The notes under the pieces: model-generated
Told to the model about the DNA's origin: nothing
What the model saw: the letters and a program-made list of their open reading frames with translations, nothing else
Database searches by the model: none
Assembly (NCBI GenBank): GCA_022749815.1
Contig: JAKIWV010000004.1
Coordinates: 186,001-250,000, forward strand
DNA: 64,000 nucleotides
Direction of reading: 5' to 3'
Origin: Thermoplasmata archaeon
Lineage (GTDB): Archaea; Thermoplasmatota; Thermoplasmata; Lutacidiplasmatales; UBA184
Position numbers and translations under genes: made by a program
Part shown: positions 17,755 through 26,395 of the stretch, piece by piece
How the letters are laid out: every line of letters starts with the position of its first letter
Numbering within the stretch: position 1 is the stretch's first letter

Positions 17755-18562
17755 CCGGACGTCGGGGGAGGACCTCGAGCGGCCAGAAGGCTGGAGGGAG
17801 TGGGTACTCCGGTGGAGTCCAGATGCCGTACTCCGTGATGGGCCGGAACCCCATCTTCTCGTACATGGGACGGCCCTGGGGACTTGCCCACAACGCGCTG
17901 GTTCGGCATCCCTGCTCCCGCCCGGCCGCGATCGCAGCCCAGACCACCGCGCGACCTAGCCCCTGTCCCCGCGCGGCCGGTACCGTTCCTACGTAGACGA
18001 TCCCTGCGATGCCGTGGGAGACGACAAGCGTGGCGGTGGCCACGGGCTCTCCTCGGCGGTAGGCCAGGTGGAAGGAGAAGCCGGGATACCTTAGCCACGA
18101 GGCATGCACCGGTCCTGAGGGCACCTCGTAGGCCGCGGACGCCGTACGCTCGAAGGTCTGTAATTCCGCGACGGTCCCGACGCGTCGGACCTCGACTCCG
18201 TCGGGCACGGGCGGAACTTCCCTGGGAAGCGGGTCGAGCGCCAAGCCGGCGAATCGTCCCTCGTCTCTGAGCCCTCGGTCGCGCGCGGCCCGTTCGAGCG
18301 AACGAATCGCTTCGGGGAAGGCGAAGAGGGCCCAGGGTCTCGGGTCCCGGGCGAAAAAGGCTTCGGCTTCGGCGATCACGCTCGCCCCGTCCGTCGCGGG
18401 CGCCGTGACGATCGCGAGGTTACCCATGCTGTCGGAGGCCTGGGCGTTCACCAGCACCAAACCAGACCGCTCCACGATGATCCCGCCGGGCGTCGTACGG
18501 GCGAAGACCCGATAGGCCTCCACGGAGTTCTCGTGGCATCGGGCGATGAGGGGAGAACTCAC
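17744..18562 (-). CDS. GNAT family N-acetyltransferase
   Basis: About 272 residues from GTG 18562, chosen because GAGAGGG stands 7 nt ahead of it; another in-frame GTG at 18601 would add 13 residues. The C-terminal half is a typical GNAT domain: IVYVGTVPAARGQGLGRAVVWAAI (acetyl-CoA loop R/Q-G-x-G-x-G/A) and MYEKMGFRPITEY. The N-terminal half is a second alpha/beta region lacking a recognisable loop, as in two-domain GNATs. The substrate is unknown. Confidence 0.83.
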   Translation of the reverse strand: MSSPLIARCHENSVEAYRVFARTTPGGIIVERSGLVLVNAQASDSMGNLAIVTAPATDGASVIAEAEAFFARDPRPWALFAFPEAIRSLERAARDRGLRDEGRFAGLALDPLPREVPPVPDGVEVRRVGTVAELQTFERTASAAYEVPSGPVHASWLRYPGFSFHLAYRRGEPVATATLVVSHGIAGIVYVGTVPAARGQGLGRAVVWAAIAAGREQGCRTSALWASPQGRPMYEKMGFRPITEYGIWTPPEYPLPPAFWPLEVLPRRPVTR

Positions 18563-18734
18563 TCCAGATCCCTCTCTAGCGGTTGGCTGAGCCAGGAACA
18601 CGGAAAGCGAGGTGCTCGCTCGGACTTGACGTCACGTCACTGACCTAGCACCGAAAGACCGCCGCTTGCTGCGAGCCTGCCAGGAGAGGGCCTCAGAAGG
18701 GGTTAGTCTAAATTCCGGGCGGGGGGCGGGTCGG

Positions 18735-19118
18735 TTATTCCTTGGCAGCTTGCCAGAGGCCGACGACGTTCCCTTCGCTGTCTCGGAAGTAAGCCGTGAA
18801 CCCCATCGAGCCGATGGACTGCTTGCCGACGACTGTCTTGCCGCCGTTCTTTGCAATCGACTTCAGCGCGGCGTCGATGCTTTCAACTCCGATCGTGACC
18901 ACGATGGACTTGACGGGGCCCCCGCGAGCGGCCATTCCGCCGTTGATAGCGCCCGGGTCCTTGGGCATTCCGTTGGCGTCGCCCGGGGTCGTCCGGACCA
19001 TCGTGTAGTTCATGTCCGGCATGGGTTGCATCTCCCAGCTGAAAGTCTTCTTGTAGAACTTCCGCGCACGTTCGACGTTGTCGGCAGGTATCTCAAAGTG
19101 GACCACTGGACCGCTCAT
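18735..19118 (-). CDS. VOC family (glyoxalase-like) protein
   Basis: A 127-residue protein from the ATG at 19118. It has the vicinal-oxygen-chelate pattern: VVHFEIPADNVERARKFYKKTFSWEM, the Gly-rich middle INGGMAARGG, then VESIDAALKSIAKNGGKTVVGKQSI and the closing AYFRDSEGNVVGLWQ (metal-ligand Glu). This is the subtype often annotated as glyoxalase/bleomycin-resistance family. The substrate is not assignable from sequence. The start codon is preceded by AAGGAATGAC. Confidence 0.88.
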   Translation of the reverse strand: MSGPVVHFEIPADNVERARKFYKKTFSWEMQPMPDMNYTMVRTTPGDANGMPKDPGAINGGMAARGGPVKSIVVTIGVESIDAALKSIAKNGGKTVVGKQSIGSMGFTAYFRDSEGNVVGLWQAAKE

Positions 19119-19225
19119 GTCATTCCTTAGTCGCTCCACTTTGGGAGCGGGTCATAAGCCTTGCCGGGGGGTGATGAAACAGGACCCCCGACCAAAGGCG
19201 AATCCCCGGCGTACTTCCAATCGTG

Positions 19226-20122
19226 TCAGGGAGCCCCCGAGAAGGGTGGGTCAGGGGGGAGCCCTGTCTGGACCGCGAGCACGTCCCACAGCCGCTGCCC
19301 GGCGGTCGCATCGTACGACTCCGGGGAGGAAGCAACGATCCGACAGTGGTCGAAGTACTTCCCCGTGACGTCATGGATCGAGGGCTCGGCCGCGAGGAAG
19401 ACCGAGGTTCGTGCGCCCCGTTCCGGGCGCATGCCGAACAGGAACGACAGCACGCGGATCAGCACGCCGAGCCCTCCCGGGTTGTTGTGCCCGAATCGGG
19501 TGGCCACGAAGCCCGGGTGGAGCGCATTGACCGTCACCTCCGGGGCGGGGTTTCGACGGGCGAACTCGTACGTGAGGAGGACCAGGGCCAGCTTGGAACG
19601 GCTGTAGACCGTGAAGCCGGAGTAACGGCGCTCGCCTTGCAGGTTCTCGAAATCCAGGTGCACCCCCTGGTGCGCCGCAGACGACACGTTGATCACCCGG
19701 GCCGGGGCGCTCGCGGTGAGGCGGGGCAGGAGGAGCCGGGAGAGGAGGAAAGGCGTCACCACGTTGAGCGCCCAGGTCCGTTCCATCCCCTCCGCCGTGA
19801 GTGACCGTCTTGAGAAGATCGCCCCGGCGTTATTGACCAATACGTGCACGCGCGGGAAATCCCTCAAGAGCTCCGACGCCAGCCGTCGCACGTCGTGCTG
19901 GAGGAAGAGGTCGGCCAGCATTCCCCTCACGTGGGGGCTCCCCGATTCTTGGACGATCTGTCGGACCGTGTCCGTCGTCCGTTGAGGGTCGCGTCCCACA
20001 GCGACGACCGAAGCGCCCGCCCGGGCCAGCTCCCGCGCGGTGACGTACCCAATGCCGGAGGTCGCCCCGGTCACGACGCAGACTCGTCCGGCTAGGGGGG
20101 GGTCCGAGCTCCTCGTTTCCAT
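19226..20122 (-). CDS. Short-chain dehydrogenase/reductase
   Basis: A 298-residue SDR with the cofactor motif VTGATSGIGYVTARELA, the NNAGAIFSRR motif and the catalytic set Ser (VINVSSAAHQG) plus Y-x-x-x-K (VYSRSKLALV). It ends with a region like retinol dehydrogenase or WWOX-type SDRs. After the nucleotide-binding strand the sequence VVAVGRD carries an Arg, favouring NADP(H). The substrate is unknown. Confidence 0.92.
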   Translation of the reverse strand: METRSSDPPLAGRVCVVTGATSGIGYVTARELARAGASVVAVGRDPQRTTDTVRQIVQESGSPHVRGMLADLFLQHDVRRLASELLRDFPRVHVLVNNAGAIFSRRSLTAEGMERTWALNVVTPFLLSRLLLPRLTASAPARVINVSSAAHQGVHLDFENLQGERRYSGFTVYSRSKLALVLLTYEFARRNPAPEVTVNALHPGFVATRFGHNNPGGLGVLIRVLSFLFGMRPERGARTSVFLAAEPSIHDVTGKYFDHCRIVASSPESYDATAGQRLWDVLAVQTGLPPDPPFSGAP

Positions 20123-20200
20123 TCTTGGGCCGCCTCCGGGGGTGAGCCCTGAATCGCGCCGTCCAAACGGCCTGGAGCAGAAAAGGTCCCCCGCGCCGGC

Positions 20201-20710
20201 TTACGCGTACTTGCGGTAATGGATCGTCCGGAGGAACGGATGGAATCCGACTCGCTCGTAGAGGTGCGCCGCGGCCTGATTGGTCTCGTCGGTCGCCACG
20301 TAGAGCAAAGGGATCCGTCGTTCGGTCACGTCCTGCAGGAAGCGGTCGACGAGGCGTTGCGCGATGCCCCAGCCCTGAAACTCCGGGCGCACGTGGAGCT
20401 CCTCGAGCCGCGCATATTGGTCCGCCCCCTTGTCGAACCACGGTTTTCTCCCCTCGAACCAGTAGAGGAACCCCGCGTAATTGCCGTCCTTCTCGGCAAT
20501 GAGCAGGCCCTCTAACGGGACCGCCGCGAGGCGTCGCTCATCGGCGAACGGGTCCCAGGGAGTGTCGCCGAGGGGTCCGTAGTGCCGCGTTACTTGGGCG
20601 AGGTCGTCCGGTCGACCCGACCGGACCGTCACGCCCGGGTCGGTCGCCATCGATGAGTGCAGCCGCTCGGGGGAAATAGGGGCTACGGCGCCATCCCGAC
20701 GGTCGCTCAC
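20201..20710 (-). CDS. GNAT family N-acetyltransferase
   Basis: Up to 169 residues from GTG 20710, which overlaps the stop of the upstream surface-protein gene (GTGA); an internal ATG at 20650 would start right at the GNAT domain. Motif A reads LEELHVRPEFQGWGIAQRLVDRF and motif B YERVGFHPFLRTIHYRK. The overlap suggests co-transcription with the surface protein, though a functional link is unclear. Confidence 0.85.
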   Translation of the reverse strand: MSDRRDGAVAPISPERLHSSMATDPGVTVRSGRPDDLAQVTRHYGPLGDTPWDPFADERRLAAVPLEGLLIAEKDGNYAGFLYWFEGRKPWFDKGADQYARLEELHVRPEFQGWGIAQRLVDRFLQDVTERRIPLLYVATDETNQAAAHLYERVGFHPFLRTIHYRKYA

Positions 20711-22458
20711 TCTCGGCGATAGACGAGGTAGGCCGCGATGAGTACTGCCCCGGCGATGAGCGCGAATATGACCAACTCCTCGACGGAGTTCATCATGCCG
20801 GGAGCAGGACTGACTGCCGGCCCGAGGCCGGCGAACACGATCGCGAGGGTCACATTGGCCCCGGCGACGGACACGGTCCCGGTGTGGTTCGCCGGGTGGA
20901 ACATGCCGGCATCAGGCACCCAGAAGTGGTACGTTCCTGAAGCGAGATGGGAGAAGGTCAGTCTCATCGCCGTAGTGGTCGCCGGGGTCGCATCCGAACC
21001 GTTCAGTGTGACAGACCACGCGCTCCCGATCGGGAGGCCCGTTTCGACGAAGGTCACTGTGTGGCCTTGGGCGACCGGTCCGGCGCTGAATCCGATCGCG
21101 ACCCCGACGTCGAGGCCGCTGACGACGACAGTGCCGGCGGTGACGTTCGCAGTGTATCCTACGACCGATCCGACCGTGAACGGGAAGCTGCCGTTCGATT
21201 CGACGAACAGAATGGTGGAGGACATCGCGCTCTGGGTCGATCCGTTAAGACTGATGGACCACGTAGTCCCGCTTGGGAGCCCGCTCTCGACGAAGCTGAC
21301 GTTGTAGGTCACTCGTACCCAGTGGATGATCACCGTGACGGGGCTCCCCGCGACGGTGATATTGCCGCGATACGAGTCGGCGTGGTACCCGGGAATCGGG
21401 GCGACCATGTACGGGAACGTCCCGTTGGGGGCGGCGAAGTCGAGGAAGACGAAGAACGCCGACTGGGTGACCCCGTTGAACGTGACCGACCAGGTGGTGC
21501 CATCGGCCAGCCCCAACTCCTGGAAGTCGACGGGGTAGCCCAATCCGAAAGTGGCGATCTCCCCGATGGGTCCGTGCATCGTGATGGCGGGGGTTGTGTT
21601 CGTTCCCGAGTAGCTTCCATTTCCTGATCCATTCCAGCTGAGGAAGGCGTATCCGGCGGCGGGATTCTCGGTGGGATTCACGACGGTGCCGGCCAAGAGC
21701 CAACCCGAGTTGGGCGTCACGTTGCCGGCGCCGGCGGGTGTCACGCCCATCGTCAGAAAGAATTGGGTGAGGTACGGCACGGCGACGCTGACGTTGGTTC
21801 CGTTGACGACGACGGTGCCATTGGTCAGGGTCGTGAAGAACTGTTCTCCGGGGGTTCCCGACAGGAGAGCGGGGGTCGTGAACCGATACGTCCCGTTCGC
21901 GGCGGAGAAACTGATCCCGGTGGTGACGGCGCTCGTATTCGTCCCGTTCAAGTTGACCCACCAGGTAGTACCGGTGGAAAGTCCACTCTCAGTGAAGGAG
22001 ACGCGGTAGTTGGCTTGGCCGATGGGAGTGAAAGTGATGTGGACGGTGGCCCCACGATTGCCGACCGTCACGTTGCCGAAGGAGGGGCTCGCGGTGTAAC
22101 CCGCTACCGAGTGGACGGAAAATGGGAATACGCCTACAATCCACGTGAACCGGATCGTTGTTGTCGTGCTCGAGTGGGTGGTACTCGAGAGGGTCACGCT
22201 CCAGCGGGTCCCGTTCGCCAGTCCCGTTTCGATGAAGTGGACGGGCTTGTCCCAGAAGGCGCCGATCTGGGAAGGGCCATTCGCGGGGGGCGTATCGGGG
22301 TTCGGGTGGGCTGCGACGAACAGCAATGCCCCCGGAATGAGAATCAACAGTGCGACGACGATCAGTGCGACTAGCGCCCTCGGGGATCTGGCCGTTCCTC
22401 GTATCTTCTCTCCCCACTCGTTTGCGCCCAAGTCTCGTTCCCCGCGGGCATTTCCCAT
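20707..22458 (-). CDS. Cell-surface repeat protein with InlB-like B-repeat
   Basis: A 583-residue protein anchored at both ends: hydrophobic helix at residues 27-49 and a C-terminal one at 560-579 followed by RRE. The exterior is rich in Gly, Thr, Asn and Val with many N-x-S/T sequons, so N-glycosylation is likely. Five copies of a unit beginning F-x-E-x-G-L-x-x-G-T-x-W-S-V-x-L-N-G start near residues 75, 155, 312, 389 and 470, each about 75 residues. Between copies two and three (about 232-305) sits a module like the divergent InlB B-repeat, ending AFLSWNGSG...ITMHGPIGEIATF. Adhesion or envelope structure is the likely role. It overlaps the GNAT gene by 4 nt. Confidence 0.85.
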   Translation of the reverse strand: MGNARGERDLGANEWGEKIRGTARSPRALVALIVVALLILIPGALLFVAAHPNPDTPPANGPSQIGAFWDKPVHFIETGLANGTRWSVTLSSTTHSSTTTTIRFTWIVGVFPFSVHSVAGYTASPSFGNVTVGNRGATVHITFTPIGQANYRVSFTESGLSTGTTWWVNLNGTNTSAVTTGISFSAANGTYRFTTPALLSGTPGEQFFTTLTNGTVVVNGTNVSVAVPYLTQFFLTMGVTPAGAGNVTPNSGWLLAGTVVNPTENPAAGYAFLSWNGSGNGSYSGTNTTPAITMHGPIGEIATFGLGYPVDFQELGLADGTTWSVTFNGVTQSAFFVFLDFAAPNGTFPYMVAPIPGYHADSYRGNITVAGSPVTVIIHWVRVTYNVSFVESGLPSGTTWSISLNGSTQSAMSSTILFVESNGSFPFTVGSVVGYTANVTAGTVVVSGLDVGVAIGFSAGPVAQGHTVTFVETGLPIGSAWSVTLNGSDATPATTTAMRLTFSHLASGTYHFWVPDAGMFHPANHTGTVSVAGANVTLAIVFAGLGPAVSPAPGMMNSVEELVIFALIAGAVLIAAYLVYRRE

Positions 22459-22612
22459 GCCGCGGGTTCCCCCTTCGACGTACGAAGGGTCCCCGGAACT
22501 CGGAATCTCCCGTCACGCCGATGCGGGCCGGGAGGACCTGTTTTCCCGGGCAGGTCCGTAGTTGGGATTTGCGCGACCGACGCTCAGGTTCCTCATAGAT
22601 AATGGCCCGGTT

Positions 22613-22632
22613 CGCACCGGAGGACCGGTGCG
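22613..22632. repeat. Perfect 8-bp inverted repeat, loop of 4
   Basis: CGCACCGG, loop AGGA, CCGGTGCG. It lies in the 292-bp space between the divergent surface-protein and M24-peptidase genes, about 120 bp ahead of the peptidase start. It could be an operator or an mRNA hairpin. The rest of this space holds no gene that I can support. Confidence 0.5.
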
Positions 22633-22750
22633 TCGGAGTAATGGGAAACCCTTCACCCGGTCAACGTTCAGCCTGAGTAGGCAATTCAAATCGGGTCCGC
22701 GGAACGCGGGAAGGTCCTTATCTCTCGGCGGGTAGCTCGCGGTCGATTCC

Positions 22751-23860
22751 ATGCGGGAGCGAGTGCGCAGCATCTTCCGTCGGCTATCTCCCAGCCCCGA
22801 GGCCTTGATCGTCTCGAATTCCGAGGGCCCGCATATCGATACGAGCTTCTTCTACCTCTTCGATGTGCCCAGCGGCTCGTTCGAGGGCTCGGCGATCATC
22901 GCCCGCTCGGACGGTTCTCTCACGTTGCTCACGTCGCCCCTCGAGGCCGAAACGGCCCGTCAAGCCGCCGCGAAGGATCCCTCGGTCGAAGTCCAACTGT
23001 GCCCTCGCATGGAAGACCAGATTCGGGAGCTCCGCCGACTGGTCGATTCCAAGGCCCGCGTGGCGCTCAACTATCGCGAGCTCACGCACGAGGCATTCGG
23101 TGCGCTGGCGGAAGCGCTACCGGCGGCCACATGGCTGGATGCCTCGGACGCGATCCAACGGACGCGGAGGGTCAAGGACGCGTCCGAAATCGCGCGGATC
23201 GAGAAGGCCGGCGCGATTGTTTCCACTGTCGCGACCGAGATTCCGTCTCTGCTCCGGGCCGGCCTCACGGAGAGCCAGCTGGCCGGCGAGCTCGAGTATC
23301 GGATGACGCAGAATGGCTCGGCCGGTAGAAGCTTCGCTACCATCGTCGGATTCGGCCCTCACTCGGCGGAGCCTCATTTCACACCCGGGAAGCTCGGCCT
23401 CAAGTCCGGAGATTCCATCGTCTGCGACTTCGGGGCGCTCTATCACCGATACATCAGCGACCTCACCCGTCCGTTCCACTTTGGGCCCTCCGACCCCGAG
23501 ATGCGGAGGGTCCACGCCACCGTCGCGGAAGCACAGAGTGCCGCCCTCCAGCTGCTCCGCCCGGGAGTGCGGGCATGCGATCTGCACCAGGCCGCCCAGG
23601 ACGTTGTCGACCGGAGTCCCTGGAAGGGGCTGTTTACTCATCGACTGGGACATTCCATTGGCCTGGCGGTCCACGACGGGTTCAGCCTCAATCCCGAGAC
23701 AACCGAGCCGCTCGAGACCGGCGAGACCGTCACCATAGAGCCCGGTATCTACATCCCCGGAAAGGGTGGAGTCCGCATCGAGGACGACGTCGTGGTAACC
23801 GACCATGGGTATCGGTTCCTCACTACGGCGTCGCGCGAGTACCTAGGTCCGGACTCCTGA
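22751..23860 (+). CDS. M24 family peptidase (Xaa-Pro dipeptidase-like)
   Basis: A 369-residue pita-bread metallopeptidase with an N-terminal creatinase-like domain (about 1-135). Metal ligands are all in place: CDFGAL, SDLTRPFHFG, the His in HRLGHSIGLAVHDG, IEPGIYIPG and the Glu in VRIEDDVV. It should cleave Xaa-Pro dipeptides or aminoacyl-prolines in the cytoplasm. A close paralogue lies at 51136-52245 inside the glycine-decarboxylase operon, so the two copies may have split substrate ranges. ATG start; a weak TATA-like stretch lies about 30 bp upstream. Confidence 0.93.
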   Translation: MRERVRSIFRRLSPSPEALIVSNSEGPHIDTSFFYLFDVPSGSFEGSAIIARSDGSLTLLTSPLEAETARQAAAKDPSVEVQLCPRMEDQIRELRRLVDSKARVALNYRELTHEAFGALAEALPAATWLDASDAIQRTRRVKDASEIARIEKAGAIVSTVATEIPSLLRAGLTESQLAGELEYRMTQNGSAGRSFATIVGFGPHSAEPHFTPGKLGLKSGDSIVCDFGALYHRYISDLTRPFHFGPSDPEMRRVHATVAEAQSAALQLLRPGVRACDLHQAAQDVVDRSPWKGLFTHRLGHSIGLAVHDGFSLNPETTEPLETGETVTIEPGIYIPGKGGVRIEDDVVVTDHGYRFLTTASREYLGPDS

Positions 23861-23902
23861 CCGCCGCCAACTTCGGGCCGGAAAATTTCGGCCGCCGGGC
23901 GG

Positions 23903-23909
23903 TTAAATA
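23903..23909 (+). promoter_or_regulatory. TATA box of winged-helix gene
   Basis: TTAAATA 34 bp ahead of ATG 23943, placing a start site near 23930 and a very short leader. Confidence 0.6.
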
Positions 23910-23942
23910 GGGGGCCCCGCTCGGCGCCCGGGAGTCGCGGCG

Positions 23943-24167
23943 ATGGGGATCGAGGACGAGCTCGGCCCGCAGGCCGTCAAAGTCTACAAGGCGATGAAGG
24001 ACATGGGCTTCGCCGCGGAAGACAAGATGGGGACCGCCGAGCGGGTCACCATGGGCACGAAGCTCCCGAAGACAATGGTCATGAACGCGTTGCAGGAGCT
24101 CCAGACCAAGGGCTTCGTTCGCCGAAAGGTCCGCGAGAAAGCCGCGGGCTACTATCTGGTGAAGTAG
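23943..24167 (+). CDS. Small winged-helix DNA-binding protein
   Basis: A 74-residue basic protein. It reads as a lone winged-helix domain: helix 1 QAVKVYKAMKDMGF, helix 2/3 with KLPKTMVMNALQELQTKGFVRRK (recognition helix) and a short wing ending GYYLVK. It is likely a small transcriptional regulator or chromatin-associated protein. A clear TATA box precedes it. It converges with the TFB gene 10 bp away. The exact family is not recognised. Confidence 0.75.
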   Translation: MGIEDELGPQAVKVYKAMKDMGFAAEDKMGTAERVTMGTKLPKTMVMNALQELQTKGFVRRKVREKAAGYYLVK

Positions 24168-24177
24168 CCGAACCGGC

Positions 24178-25131
24178 TCAGTGCTCCGCGGGGTCGGAGC
24201 TCGGGCCGAGCAATCGTTCGAGGAGCCGGCTGGTCGATCGCAGAGTGACCTCGGTGACCGCGCTGACCCGAGCCACTTGCGCTCGAGATCGTCGCTCCCC
24301 GTTCCGTTCCGCCGCGATGTAGATCAGGGCCGCCACCAGACCGTGCGCAGAAAGTCCTGAGACCTCAGGGCTGGTCTCTGCCTCCTTGAGCATCGATTCG
24401 ACCGAAGACCGAATTTGGGGCGAGAGGGCGAGTTCCTGGGCGTAGCGAGCGAGGTAGGCCCGTGGATCCACGGAGGGAACGACGGCGTCCATTCCCCGGC
24501 ACGCGACCTTGAACGCGCGGCCCACCTCCGAACGGCGGGCGCCGAGCACCTTCGACACCTCTCCGAGCGTACGGGGAAGGGCGTACCGACGGCACGCCGC
24601 GTACAGGGAGGCGCCGACGGCCGCCACTTGGCTCCGGCCCCGGAAGAGCCCGTGTTGGGTGGCGTCACGGAAAAACCTCTCGGCCTCCGAACGCACTACG
24701 GGGGGAAGCGCTAGCCGGTCCCCGGCCATCGCGATCGTGTCCCGGGCCTGTGATCGCTCGAGGGGATCCTCGACGGCCCGAACGGTTTGGCGTTGCATGA
24801 CCCGACGGAGGTGCTGGAACTCGTAGCGACGCTGCCAGCCCAGAGGCCTTCCTTGACCGTCCCTCGTTCCCTTGAGAATGGTCCCCAGAGAACGTCGGGA
24901 ACCTCCGGGCGTCGTGAAGGGCCCGATGCCTCGGCCGGATCCTTGGGTGCCAGGGGAATCTCGGAGCGGCGGGCCCGGCCCAACCAGCTCCGAGCCAGCG
25001 AACACGAGACCGCAGTCGGCGCAGTGTTCTTCGAGGCTCGTCGGGTCCTGCACCCGGCGGCCGCTACCGCACATGGAGCACGTCGGTGGATCGTTCACCG
25101 GTCCTGTCGCGCTTTCGCGCCCGTCCGACAC
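24178..25131 (-). CDS. tfb: Transcription initiation factor B (TFB)
   Basis: A 317-residue TFIIB homologue starting at GTG 25131. The N-terminal zinc ribbon is CSMCG...CADCGLVF (residues about 17-45). A B-reader-like linker follows (GTILKGTRDGQGRPLG, around 82-97). Two cyclin folds make up the rest: repeat one with FRDATQHGLFRGRSQVAAVGASLYAACRRYALPRTLGEVSKVLG, repeat two with GLSAHGLVAALIYIAAERNGERRSRAQVARVSAVTEVTLRSTSRLL. It bridges TBP-bound promoters and RNA polymerase. The promoter TATA box lies 26 bp upstream, so the mRNA is likely leaderless. Whether other TFB copies exist cannot be judged here. Confidence 0.95.
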   Translation of the reverse strand: MSDGRESATGPVNDPPTCSMCGSGRRVQDPTSLEEHCADCGLVFAGSELVGPGPPLRDSPGTQGSGRGIGPFTTPGGSRRSLGTILKGTRDGQGRPLGWQRRYEFQHLRRVMQRQTVRAVEDPLERSQARDTIAMAGDRLALPPVVRSEAERFFRDATQHGLFRGRSQVAAVGASLYAACRRYALPRTLGEVSKVLGARRSEVGRAFKVACRGMDAVVPSVDPRAYLARYAQELALSPQIRSSVESMLKEAETSPEVSGLSAHGLVAALIYIAAERNGERRSRAQVARVSAVTEVTLRSTSRLLERLLGPSSDPAEH

Positions 25132-25156
25132 GATACCGGTGCGAGGCCCTGGAGGG

Positions 25157-25164
25157 TATAAATA
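25157..25164 (-). promoter_or_regulatory. TATA box of tfb
   Basis: TATAAATA on the plus strand (TATTTATA on the minus). Its 26-bp distance to GTG 25131 fits a leaderless tfb transcript. Being near-symmetric, it could also serve the plus-strand gene at 25284, which starts 120 bp away. Confidence 0.6.
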
Positions 25165-25283
25165 GAACCGACCAAGGCAGAAACCTTCCGCCTGAGGTTG
25201 AAACGTCCGGCCCCCCCTTCTCCGGCGGGCGCGCCGGTTCCCGGGGGCGAAGCTGGCATATCGGCCGTACTGCTCGTGCGGCC

Positions 25284-26336
25284 ATGGTGCTCGTTCCGGA
25301 CTTGCGGTTGGTCGGCGGGTTCCGGTTTCGGTGTCTGCCCGGATGTGGACTGTGTTGCTTCACAACCCCCGCCGTAGCCCCCTCGGAGCGCCCCCGATTG
25401 ATCCAGATAGACCCGGAGGTTCCGCTCGTGGAGGGCTCGGGCGGCTGGGCCACCATCGCGAGTCGTCCGGAAGGCGGCGCGTGTCATTTCCTACAGGACC
25501 AACGGTGCGGTTGCCACGCCGCGCGACCGTCCACATGTGCGGAGTTCCCGCTGACCGTTCACGTCAGCGAACGGGTGCAGGTGGCCGTGGTGCTCACGTG
25601 CCCGGGGGTAGACCTGTCAGGTCTCGCACATTGGGCGGACGGCACCTACCGTCAGGACCTGCACAATTCCCTGACCTCGGAGCTAGAAGCCGTCGCCCTT
25701 GAGATCGCTCGCGCAGAGGCCGGCGGCGAGCTTCGTTCGGCCAATGCGCAGCGCCGCAAGGTCGAGCGACGACTAGCGAGCACGGGACGGTGGCAGTCCG
25801 AAGAGCAGGTCCGACGGCTTCTTCGCGGGCGAACCAGCATCCTGATTCCTTCCGATATCGACGCGGGCGCTTACCCCGACGCGGAAGATGAGCTTGAAGC
25901 GCTCCCGATGTTTTTCGAGCCGACGAAGGGGCGTGTGGCCTGGCGAGCGCATCCCGCCGGGGTTGAGTTCCTCACCCTTCGGGAGTCGGGAGGGATCGAA
26001 TCCCATCTCGAGGTCCTCGACCCTCCCCGCCGCCCCCCCGAGCTCCTGTCCTCGGCGAAAGCGTCGCTCGCGGGGTACCTCCACTACGTGCTCGAACGGG
26101 ATTCGACGATCGGTGTCGCATACTACAGGCTGTTGGGCGGCGCTCCCGGGCTGCCGAGCGAGCTCGTCGCTCAGGATCTACGGTTCGTGGCAGGCCAGGT
26201 CCTCCGAATGGCAACGCTCCGGCGAGCGCTGGTCTCCGGCCGGCGCGGCGCGCTGACCGCGAGCGACATCGAGAACGGAATCCGAGCCACCGACATGGAC
26301 ATCCTCGACCGACCGACGGTCGGCCTTCGACTGTAG
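25284..26336 (+). CDS. YkgJ-type cysteine-cluster protein
   Basis: About 350 residues from the ATG at 25284; the frame is open further upstream but that would run into tfb. The N-terminal 100 residues have the YkgJ/zinc-or-iron-chelating domain: FRCLPGCGLCCFTTP, then GACHFLQDQRCGCHAARPSTCAEFPL, giving eight cysteines in the usual C-x3-C-x2-CC...C...C-x-C...C layout. The remaining 240 residues are helical with no recognised domain, so the protein is longer than most members. A metal-binding or protein-maturation role is assumed for the family. It is divergent from tfb. Confidence 0.83.
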   Translation: MVLVPDLRLVGGFRFRCLPGCGLCCFTTPAVAPSERPRLIQIDPEVPLVEGSGGWATIASRPEGGACHFLQDQRCGCHAARPSTCAEFPLTVHVSERVQVAVVLTCPGVDLSGLAHWADGTYRQDLHNSLTSELEAVALEIARAEAGGELRSANAQRRKVERRLASTGRWQSEEQVRRLLRGRTSILIPSDIDAGAYPDAEDELEALPMFFEPTKGRVAWRAHPAGVEFLTLRESGGIESHLEVLDPPRRPPELLSSAKASLAGYLHYVLERDSTIGVAYYRLLGGAPGLPSELVAQDLRFVAGQVLRMATLRRALVSGRRGALTASDIENGIRATDMDILDRPTVGLRL

Positions 26337-26395
26337 CCGGCCCGCCCCGTCCGGGAGGGTATCATTCCGCGCGCTCGAAGTGTATTTCCGTCCTG

